64,000 nt of DNA from Gillisella vitis (GTDB lineage Bacteria; Pseudomonadota; Alphaproteobacteria; Rhizobiales; Rhizobiaceae). The position numbers and the translations under genes are program-made. The stretch lies in assembly GCF_021559775.1 (NCBI RefSeq), contig NZ_CP056047.1:3369501-3433500 (forward strand). Direction: 5' to 3'. Below are positions 1 through 9,300 of the stretch, in pieces (position 1 is the stretch's first letter; every line of letters begins with the position of its first letter). The notes beneath the pieces were generated by a model. That model did no database searches, was not told the origin of the DNA, and worked only from the letters and a program-made list of their open reading frames with translations.

Positions 1-1745
1 GCAAGCGGATGTTCGGCCTCGCCCGCTCCAGCTGGCAGGATTACGATAAGACCTTGCTATCCAAGGGCGGGATGATCATTTCACGGACGGAAAAGTCCGT
101 CACATTGACCCCGCAAGCCGCCGAGGCAATCGGCCTTGCCAAGAAAGTGGCGACACCGTTTGAAATCATGACCGCGATCCTGAAGGCGCCGGTCGATCTG
201 TTGTGGTTCGGTGGCATCGGCACCTATATCAAGGCGCTGTCGGAAACCGATGCCGAGGTCGGCGACCGCGCCAATGACCCGATCCGCATTACGGCGGATG
301 AGGTTGGCGCCAAGGTGATCGGCGAAGGCGCCAATCTCGGCGTCACCCAGAAGGGCCGCATCGGCTTTTCGCTGAAGGGCGGACGCTGCAATTCTGACGC
401 CATCGACAATTCGGCGGGCGTCAATTCCTCCGACGTCGAGGTCAATATCAAGATTGCCCTGTCAACGGCGGTATCAAGCGGTCGCCTCGATCTCCCGGCC
501 CGCAACAAACTGCTGGCCTCGATGACCGAGGAAGTCGGCGAACTGGTATTGCGCAACAACTATCTCCAATCCCTGGCGATTTCGCTGGTGGCGCGTCAGG
601 GCAGCGGTAATCGCGATGAGCTATCGCGACTGATGACCGTATTAGAGGCTTCTGGCAGGCTGAACCGCAAGGTGGAAACCCTGCCGGATGATGCGGCGCT
701 GGCCGAGCGCTATGCAGGCGGTCAATCCCTGACCCGCCCGGAAATCGGCGTGCTTCTGTCCTATGCCAAGATCTCGCTGTTCGATGATCTGGTCGAAACC
801 AGCCTGCCGGACGATCCCTATTGCGCCAGCATTCTCAGCAATTACTTCCCGAAGAAAATGCGCAAGCCTTACGCCGATGACATTGCCACGCATCGGCTGC
901 ACCGCGAAATCATTGCGACTGTGCTCGCCAACCACATTATCAACCGTGGCGGCCCAGGCTTCATGGCGTGGATGAGCGACGCGACTGGCGGTACAGCAGA
1001 GGATATTGCCAGAGCCGCCCTTCTCACCCGCGATGGGCTGGATCTGCGGGCCTATTGGGACCGGATCGACGCGCTGGACGGGGAAATTTCCGGCGAAGCG
1101 CAGAACGATCTCTACCAGCGGGTCGCCACGGTCTACCGCGTCTTCACCAAACTGGCGATTGATACACGATTGGCCGCCGGTGACCTGTCGGATGTGGTGC
1201 GCAAGTTGAAAAGCGCGATCAAATCCTTCAAAGGCTTCAGCCGCTCGGTCACCCCAGCCGATTTCTCGGCGCAGATCGGTGCCGAGACCAGGGCCATGAC
1301 CGCTGCCGGCGTGCCGGAAGATCTGGCCGAGGACCTCGCCGAATTGTGGAGCCTCACGGTCACCCCGGAGGTGATTTCCGTCGCACTTCGGGCCGATGCC
1401 AGCCTGCAAAAGGCAACGGAAGGCTATTACAAGGTCAGCGAAATCTTCCGGATTGGCAGGCTGCTGTCCTCGGTCGAAAAAATCCCGACCAGCGACCATT
1501 ACGACAGCCTGGCCCGGCTGCGCAGCCTGGATCTGGTGCTGAAGGCGCGGCGCAATATCATCGTCCAGGCCCTGACCCAGCACGGGGACAGCCGCGATCC
1601 GGTTGCCGCCTGGCGGTCTGCGGATGCGATACGGATCAACAGGCTGGGTAGTGAGTTGATCGCGCTCACGGAAGGTGATCCGAGCTTGTCGCGCCTCACC
1701 GTTGCCGCCAGCCTGCTGACGGACATCGCCCAAGGCGCTGCGTGA
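1..1745 (+). CDS. NAD-specific glutamate dehydrogenase, large type (C-terminal part)
   Basis: This is the 3' end of a large (about 180 kDa class) NAD-dependent glutamate dehydrogenase, which deaminates glutamate to 2-oxoglutarate. The reading frame is open from the window edge, so the start lies outside. Seen motifs include KRMFGLARSSWQDYDK at the edge, LWFGGIGTYIK, VIGEGANLGVTQKGRI and CNSDAIDNSAGVNSSDVEVNIK, which are characteristic of the bacterial NAD-GDH family. About 580 of the usual roughly 1,600 residues are present: the end of the catalytic domain and the C-terminal helical region. A strong hairpin follows 25 bp after the stop. Assignment is firm; only the partial status limits it. 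Confidence 0.93.
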   Translation, partial: KRMFGLARSSWQDYDKTLLSKGGMIISRTEKSVTLTPQAAEAIGLAKKVATPFEIMTAILKAPVDLLWFGGIGTYIKALSETDAEVGDRANDPIRITADEVGAKVIGEGANLGVTQKGRIGFSLKGGRCNSDAIDNSAGVNSSDVEVNIKIALSTAVSSGRLDLPARNKLLASMTEEVGELVLRNNYLQSLAISLVARQGSGNRDELSRLMTVLEASGRLNRKVETLPDDAALAERYAGGQSLTRPEIGVLLSYAKISLFDDLVETSLPDDPYCASILSNYFPKKMRKPYADDIATHRLHREIIATVLANHIINRGGPGFMAWMSDATGGTAEDIARAALLTRDGLDLRAYWDRIDALDGEISGEAQNDLYQRVATVYRVFTKLAIDTRLAAGDLSDVVRKLKSAIKSFKGFSRSVTPADFSAQIGAETRAMTAAGVPEDLAEDLAELWSLTVTPEVISVALRADASLQKATEGYYKVSEIFRIGRLLSSVEKIPTSDHYDSLARLRSLDLVLKARRNIIVQALTQHGDSRDPVAAWRSADAIRINRLGSELIALTEGDPSLSRLTVAASLLTDIAQGAA

Positions 1746-1770
1746 AAGGCGCTTTTGTGATTGGCGCATT

Positions 1771-1805
1771 GCTTCAATGGGGTTGGAAACCAGCCCCATT
1801 GAAGC
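1771..1805 (+). terminator. Strong hairpin after glutamate dehydrogenase
   Basis: Arms GCTTCAATGGGG (1771-1782) and CCCCATTGAAGC (1794-1805) pair perfectly. The inside can extend the stem through a T-G wobble and TGG/CCA to an AAA loop, giving about 16 pairs. There is no U-run after it, so it may be a processing or stabilising hairpin or a Rho-assisted end rather than a classic intrinsic terminator. Its position argues that the next gene starts at 1863 and not at 1818. Confidence 0.5.
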
Positions 1806-1862
1806 TGTCATGAGATAATGCCAGTGTCGCCGCCGAGATCATCGGTGGCGACAGGCACGACA

Positions 1863-3239
1863 ATGCAATCAGAGACACAGACAAGGCAGACCAGCAGATC
1901 CGGCATATGGGGCTGGATGCTGTTCGACTGGGCCGCCCAGCCCTTCTTCACCGTGGTCACGACCTTTATTTTCGGTCCCTATTTCGTCTCCCGCTTCACC
2001 AGCGATCCGGTCAGCGCACAGGCCGCCTGGAGCAATGCCGCCACCGTCGCCTCGGTGGTGATCGCCCTGCTCTCACCCGTTCTGGGTGCCATTGCCGACC
2101 GCAGCGGCTCACGCAAGCCCTGGATCGCCTTTTTTGCGGTCATCAAGATCACCTGTCTTCTGCTGCTCTGGCAAGCTGTTCCCGGCTCACCGGTGATTTT
2201 TCCGCTGGTTCTGTTCAGCCTTGCCTCGATCGCCGCCGAATTTTCCATCGTCTTCAACGATTCGATGATGCCACGGCTAGTGAGCGCCAAGGATGTCGGC
2301 CGGATTTCCAATATGGCCTGGGGGCTCGGCTATCTCGGCGGGATGATCGTGCTGATTGCCGTCGTGCTGTTCGTTGCGGCCAATCCCGACACGGGCAAGA
2401 CCATTTTAGGCAGCACGCCGCTGTTCGGGCTTGATCCCGCAACGGGCGAGGATGCCCGCGTCACCGGGCCGGTCTCGGCGCTCTGGTATCTACTGTTCAT
2501 CCTGCCGATGTTCTTCTTCACGCCCGACCAGAAGAAGGGCGATACGTTTGGCAAGGCGGTGAGAGCCGGGCTTACTGACCTCAAGGCCACGCTACGCGAG
2601 GTGCGGCACCGGGCTGGCATTTTGAGGTTCCTTATTGCCCGGATGATCTACCAGGACGGCGTCAACGGCCTGCTGATCCTCGGCGGGGTGTTTGCCGCTG
2701 GCATGTTCGGCTGGTCAACGATGGAAATCGGCATTTACGGCATTATTCTCAATGTCGTCGCCATTTTCGGCTGCGCCCTTGCAAGCCGGCTGGATGCGGC
2801 GCTTGGCTCGAAAACCATGGTAGTCATCAGTCTGATCCTGCTTTTGGCGGCCACATTCGGCATTATTTCCACCGGCCCCAGCTTCACCGCCTTCGGCCTG
2901 ATACCGCTTTCGCCTGATAGTACCGGCAGCCTGTTCGGCACGGCAGCGGAGAAAGTCTATATCCTCTACGGCATCCTGATCGGCCTTGCCTTCGGCCCGG
3001 TTCAGGCCTCGTCCCGCTCCTATCTCGCCCGCAGCATCGCCCCTGAGGAAGCAGGTCGTTATTTCGGCATCTACGCGCTATCAGGCCGCGCCACCAGTTT
3101 CATGGCGACCTTGTCGTTTTCGCTGATCACCACCGCCACCGGTTCGTCACGGGCGGGCATGGCGAGTTTGGTCATCTTTCTCGGTGTTGGGCTGGTCCTG
3201 CTGCTGGCGACGCCCTACCCGGCGAATAAGAAGAGCTGA
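1863..3239 (+). CDS. MFS transporter, UMF1/Atg22-like family
   Basis: Polytopic membrane protein of about 458 residues with roughly 12 hydrophobic segments. The N-terminus WGWMLFDWAAQPFFTVV and the loop GAIADRSGSRKPW resemble the UMF1 (Atg22-like vacuole effluxer) branch of the major facilitator superfamily. Substrate cannot be read from sequence. An upstream in-frame ATG at 1818 would add 15 residues but sits only 13 bp after a strong hairpin, so 1863 is preferred; neither start has a clear Shine-Dalgarno. The gene converges on the glucan synthase gene, with a bidirectional terminator between them. Confidence 0.82.
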   Translation: MQSETQTRQTSRSGIWGWMLFDWAAQPFFTVVTTFIFGPYFVSRFTSDPVSAQAAWSNAATVASVVIALLSPVLGAIADRSGSRKPWIAFFAVIKITCLLLLWQAVPGSPVIFPLVLFSLASIAAEFSIVFNDSMMPRLVSAKDVGRISNMAWGLGYLGGMIVLIAVVLFVAANPDTGKTILGSTPLFGLDPATGEDARVTGPVSALWYLLFILPMFFFTPDQKKGDTFGKAVRAGLTDLKATLREVRHRAGILRFLIARMIYQDGVNGLLILGGVFAAGMFGWSTMEIGIYGIILNVVAIFGCALASRLDAALGSKTMVVISLILLLAATFGIISTGPSFTAFGLIPLSPDSTGSLFGTAAEKVYILYGILIGLAFGPVQASSRSYLARSIAPEEAGRYFGIYALSGRATSFMATLSFSLITTATGSSRAGMASLVIFLGVGLVLLLATPYPANKKS

Positions 3240-3270
3240 AAATCCAGCATCAAATCTGAATTCTGCATAA

Positions 3271-3304
3271 AAAAACCGGCTGAGAACACTCTCAGCCGGT
3301 TTTC
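3271..3304. terminator. Bidirectional intrinsic terminator
   Basis: Ten-bp perfect stem ACCGGCTGAG (3275-3284) / CTCAGCCGGT (3291-3300) with a 6-nt loop. It has an A-run before and a T-run after, so it can stop transcription of both the MFS gene and the convergent ndvB. Confidence 0.85.
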
Positions 3305-3325
3305 TTGTGTCAGATAATGAAGCTT

Positions 3326-6300
3326 TTACAAGCTAATGGCGAAAGCCCCGTCCTTTTCAGTCACCGCTGCGCCATTGGCCGTGACGTCGTAACCAGAACC
3401 ATCAGCCTTGCGGCTAGCGGTGATGGCCACGGCCTTGCCGCCAATGCTGACCTCTGCCTCGTAGAAGGAAAGGCTGGATGGCAAGGCAGGCTTCAGGCTG
3501 ATGCCCTCACCCTGGCGGTGGATGCCGAGGAAGCCTTCAAGCGCGAAGCGGTAGAGCCAACCAGCAGAGCCGGTATACCAGGTCCAGCCGCCGCGTCCTT
3601 CATAGCCGGGGCCGCCATAGACATCGGCTGCCACGACATAGGGCTCGACCCGGTAACGATCGGCTTCATCCGTGGTCTCGGCATGATGAACCGGGTTCAG
3701 CATCGAGAACACTTTCCAGGCCTCATCGTTGCGGCCAAGCTTGGAAAGAGCCAGACCCGTCCAGATTGCCGCATGGGTATATTGACCGCCGTTTTCGCGC
3801 ACGCCCGGCGGATAGGACTTGATATAGCCCGGGTCCAGACGGCTCTTTTCGAACGGCGGGGTGAAGAGGCGAACGATTCCCACTTCGTCATCGATCAGCC
3901 GTCCGACCACGGAGTTCATAGCCTGCTGCTGGCGCTCCGGCTCGGCAAAGCCAGACAGAACCGACCAGGACTGCGCGATGGCGTCGATCCGGCATTCGTC
4001 CGACTGGTCAGAACCCAATGGATCGCCATCATCAAAATAGCCACGGCGATAGTGATCGCCATCCCAACCGGCTTTTTCCATCGCGGCCTTCAGGCTCTTG
4101 AGGTATTTCGCCCAGGCCTTGACGCGGGCGCTGTCCTTGCGCTCCTCGGCAAAGGGCGTGAACACCGTCAACGCATTGGCCAGGAACCAGCCGAGCCAGA
4201 CGCTTTCGCCGCGTCCGGCAACACCGACCCGGTTCATGCCGTCGTTCCAGTCGCCACCAAGGATCAGCGGCAGGCCGTTGGTGCCGGTGCGGGTGATGGC
4301 AAGATCGAGCGCCCGGGCCGCGTGTTCGTAGAGCGGTGCTTTCTCAGCGGAAATTTCCGGCTTGAAGAAGGCGTCATGGCGACCAAGGGCCAGCGTCGGA
4401 CCATCGAGGAAGCTAACGTCTGTATCCAGGATCGCCTTGTCGCCGGTCGCAGTGACATAGGAATGGACGGCATAGGCCAGCCAGACCACGTCATCGGAGA
4501 TCGTGCTGCGAATGCCGGCACCGTTTTGCGGCAACCACCAATGCTGGACGTCACCTTCTTTGAACTGCCGTGAAGCAGCGTTGAGGATCTGGTCGCGGGC
4601 AAGTTCCGGCCTGTAGAGCAGGAAGGCGAGGCTATCCTGCAACTGGTCGCGGAAACCATAGGCGCCCGATGCCTGATAGAAACCAGCGCGTGCCTTGATG
4701 CGGCAGGCCAGCGTCTGATAGGGCAGCCAGTGATTGACCATATGGTCGAAGGCCTTATCGCCAGTCTTCACCTTGATGTGGCCGGTGAAATCACCCCAGA
4801 AGGACTTGGCCTCGGAAAGCGCGCCGTCAAAGCCCTTGGCTTTGGCAGCCGCAATGACGCTGCGCGCCTGTTCGATGCTTTCAGAATCGCCCAAGAGGAA
4901 GGTGATTGACGCTTCTTCGCCGGGCTGCAAGGTGATGTCGAAGGCCAGCGCCGCGCAGGGGTCGCCTTCCGGATCGATGGAGCCGGAGAGAGGCGAGCCC
5001 TTGGCCACGGCCTGTGGCATCTTGATATCGCCATGCCGACCGATGAATTCGCGGCGGCTGGAGGCAAAGCCCGACGCCGTTTCCACGGCGGTCAGGAAGG
5101 CGAAGCGTCCCGAATAGTCGATGCTATAGGGGTTGGTCGCCATCAGCGCCCCGGTTTCCGCGTCATGGGACGGCAGCACAAAGGCAGCCGTCTTCTGCGG
5201 ATTGTTGCCGAGAATCCATTCGACATAACCGTAGCTGCGCAGACGACGAGCGCTATCGCCGGTATTGCGGATCGTAAGCCGGGTAAAGCGGACCGGCTCA
5301 ACCTGATCGACTGTGACCGTCAGTTCGACGGCAAGTCCAGCAGCCTCGGTGGAGAACACCGAATAGCCAAGGCCGTGACGGGTCTCATAGACGACGTCCT
5401 GCCGGTTGCTGGCAGCAGAGATCGGGCTGACCACCTCACCGCTGTCGAGATCGGCCACATAGAAGGCCTCGCCGGTGCGGTTGGTAACGGCGTCGTTCGA
5501 CCATGGCGTCAGCTGATAGTCGCGTGAATTGCGGCTCCAGGTGAAGCCCGAGCCTTCGGCTGCGATATGGAAGCCGAAATTGTCGTTGGAGATCACGTTG
5601 ATCCACGGCTGCGGCGTCGATTGGCCGGGGCCAAGCCGCACCACATATTCGGCACCGTCGGCGGCAAAACCACCGTAACCGTTCCAGAATTCCAGATCGC
5701 TGCCATCAATGATTGGAGCAACAAGATCAGCACGGCCAGCCATGACTGGCACCGGCGGACACCAATCGGCGTCAATGGCATCCACACCGCGCGGTGCTGC
5801 AAACAGCTCGGCGGCATGCGTCACCTGATCGGTGATCTTGCCATTGCGGGCATGGAGCACGACGCGGGCTGCGGCAAGCACGGCATTCCAGCCGCTCTCG
5901 TCCATCAGGTCGCGGCGCACCGCAAACACATGCTGCTGGCCGCCTTCGGCCTGCTTGGTGCGCATGCCCTCAGCCAACTGTTCCAGAGCATGCTGCATAT
6001 CCTGCGCATAGGATGCGGCCCGCTCGTTGAGGATCACCACATCGGTGACCACGCCGTGGCGTTGCAGATAATCCTGTGCGCTCAAAGCTTCGCGGACCAC
6101 TTCGGTGTCCATCTCATCATTAATGCGCACCGCGAAGATCGGGTAGTCGCCGGAGATCGAGTTTGGCCACAGCGCCGATTGCGAGGCGAGACCGGCGCGC
6201 ACGGTTTCCGGATCGGCCCGCAGATGCATGTCGGGATAGACCAGATAGCGACCAAGCTGCTGGAAGGCTGCCGCCTGCTGCGAGGTGATGCCGATATGGC

Positions 6301-9300
6301 GCATCTCGACCTGGGTACGGGTCCAGGCATGCAGCATTTCATGGTTGAACGCATCGGGATGACGATAGCGCTCGATGGCCACATCGACTTCCTGGCGGCT
6401 CGGGGCGGCAATGGTCCAATAGACCACGCTGACCTTTTTGCCGGCGGGAACGCGCAGCACGCGGCGGAAGCTGGCGATTGGATCGAGCGTAAACCCGTCG
6501 GAACCCGACAGAACCGCATTTGGATCGAAGGCCGCAGCCTCGGCCAAGGTGCGACCCCGACCGATGAACTTGTAGCGGTCAGTCTCGAATTCAGTATTGC
6601 GGCCCGGTCCCGATGTGTCGGAGACCAGGTGCGCCACGCAGATATCAGGATCGCTCGGCGAGCGCTTGTTGCGCTCGATGCGGATCACGTCACCCTTGCG
6701 GCCAAGCTCGGTTTTCACGAACATCCGCGAGAAGACCGGATGCGCATTGTCATTGTCGTCGCTCGACAGAACCGGCTCCATATAGGAGGTCACTTCGATG
6801 AAGCGATCCTCGGTGCCGGTATTGAGAAGGGTGACACGGCGGCCTTCGGCGTCATGTTCGGTGGCAACCACGCATTCGACAGTCGAGGTGATATCGCCGA
6901 CGGTCTTGGTAAATTCGGCCTTGTCGTCGCTGAACACCACACGGGTCTTTTCCTCGGCGGCCCGGCGCGGGGCAGCGGTTGTTGACCACCATTCGCCCGA
7001 CGCCGTATCGCGTAGGAAGATAAAGGTGCCGTTGCGGTCTTCGGTCGGATCGGCCTTCCAGCGGGAAACGGACAGGCCGTTCCAGCGGGAGAAGCCGGAG
7101 CCGGTAGCCGTCAGCATCACCGAATAATGGCCGTTCGACAGCAATACCAGTTCGCGGTCCTTGGAGAGCGGATCGGTAATGGTGCGGATTTCCGGACGCA
7201 GCAGGTCGGCCTGGCCCTTGCCGGGGGTCTGCGGCTCGTATTTGGCGCTCATCACAGGAATTTCGCGCGGTGCCTTTTCCTGCAACAGCAGTTCTGCCGC
7301 CTCGATCACCGGATCGGCGTGGAAGAGTTCGCGCAACAACCCGTTGAAGGTGACGTTGGCAATCGCCGCAATCGACATGCCATGATGGTGGGCATAGTAA
7401 TTGTAGACGACTGCGCAGGTCTTGCCCTTCGGCACACGGGTCGGGGTAAAATCGACAGCGTCATGGAAACCATAGGCACCAAGCGCGCCAAGCGCCCGCA
7501 GCTTTTTCAGGTTTTCAGCCGCTGCCTTCGGATCATACTGGCTGGCGAGAATCGACGCATAAGGCGCGATAACCGCGTTCTGGCCGAGACCCCGTTTCAG
7601 GCCGAGAGTGGGCACGCCGAAATTGGTATATTGATAGGCGAGCGCATGGTCGCGGGCGTTGAAGGCCGCTTCCGAAATACCCCAGGGGATATTGAGGCGC
7701 TTGCCATGGTTCATCTGTTCCTTGACGATCAGGTTGTTCGTCTGGTTCAGAATACCGCCCTGCCGTTCCTGCATGACCAGCGGTGGCATCAGATATTCGA
7801 ACATCGAACCGGACCAGGAGACCAGCGCGGCACGTGAGCCAATCGGCACGACCTGACGTCCCAGCTTGTACCAATGTTCGGTGGGCAGATCGCCCTTGGC
7901 AATGGCAAACAGCGAGGTCAGACGAGCTTCGGAGGCCAGAAGGTCGTAGCAGGCCTCGTCCAGTTCCATGGTTTCGACGCGATACCCGATGGAAAGCAGA
8001 CGCCGTTCCTTGCGGAACAGGAAGGCGAAATCCATGGAAAACGCGAGGTCGCGGCTGCGGTCACGCAGGCTGGCCAAACGCTGGCGCAGCGGCTCGATAT
8101 TGGACAGGTCGAAGGCGCTATCGGCGATATGGGATTCGCAGACCGCCACCAGTGCCTCACTCCAACGCAACAGGTCCGTGCTCTTGTCAGAGCGCAGCTC
8201 GTGGTGAAGATTGGCCGCCAGCTTCTGGATGTCACGCGCCAGAACCGCGAGGTTGATCACCCGGATCGAGGCGAATTCATGCTCGCGCTTGACCGAGGCC
8301 AGCGCATTGTTGAAGCCGATGATCCGCTCATAGAGGCGAGTGCGCAACGGGCGCACGGTCTTGCGGTCGTCAGGCAGTTCCTTCAGCGCTTCCATCAGGA
8401 TGCCACCGACATCGCCGATGCCATCAAGGCTGCCCTGGAGATGGGCAGACGGGGCTTCAGCCCAATGGCGGCAGGCAGACGAAATCGCAATCAGATGGCC
8501 GGCAAGATTGCCGCTATCGACCGCCGAGATATAACGGTTGCCGAGCGATTTCAGCGTATCGGTATGATACCAGTTGTAAAGATGGCCCCGGAACTTGTCC
8601 ATCTTCTCGACAGTGCCGATGGTCTGTTCCAGCTTTTCGATGGTCTGCTCGAAACCGAGCCAGCCGAAGTGACGGGCCGAGACAATCGACAACAGATAGA
8701 CGCCGATATTGGTCGGCGAGGTACGCCGTGCCACCACTGGCTCCGGCGTTTCCTGGAAATTGTCCGGCGGCAGGAAATGTTCGCCGGCATTGGCGAAGGT
8801 CTCATAATAGCGCCAGGTGCGGCGCGCGATGCGGCGCAGTTCGATGACGGTTTCTTCCGGCACCAGCAACCGGTCTTCCGTCTCGGCGGACTGGCTGACA
8901 TACCAGGCAACCAGCGGCGACAGCACCCACATCAGCGTGAAGGGCAGGCCGATCAACGCGCCGTAGCCAGCTTCATAGGCCGAAAGGCCGAAGGCGACGA
9001 GGGCGAGCGTCGGTGCATAACGCATCGTGCGGTAATAAGTCGGAATACTGCCTTGCGCCACCGACTGAATGCTGGCGGCAGTGCGCCATTCCAGCAGCAG
9101 CTTGCGGCTGACCAGCAGGCGATACATCGAGCGAACGATAGCATCGGCCATCATGCAGGCCATATCGGCGATGAAGACGATACGAAGTGCCACTTGCGCA
9201 TTGGCACCGCGCAAATCGGCCCAGAGCGACTGGAAATGCGCGCTAGGCACGATATCCGTCTGACGTGGCACAAGCGCGTTGATCAGAGAGATTGTCGGCG

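Noticed and set aside
7829..7838. CACGTG core inside ndvB, considered as a parS
   Set aside because: The flanks (GG and AGCC) do not match the TGTTT/AAACA arms; only the six-base core is shared.
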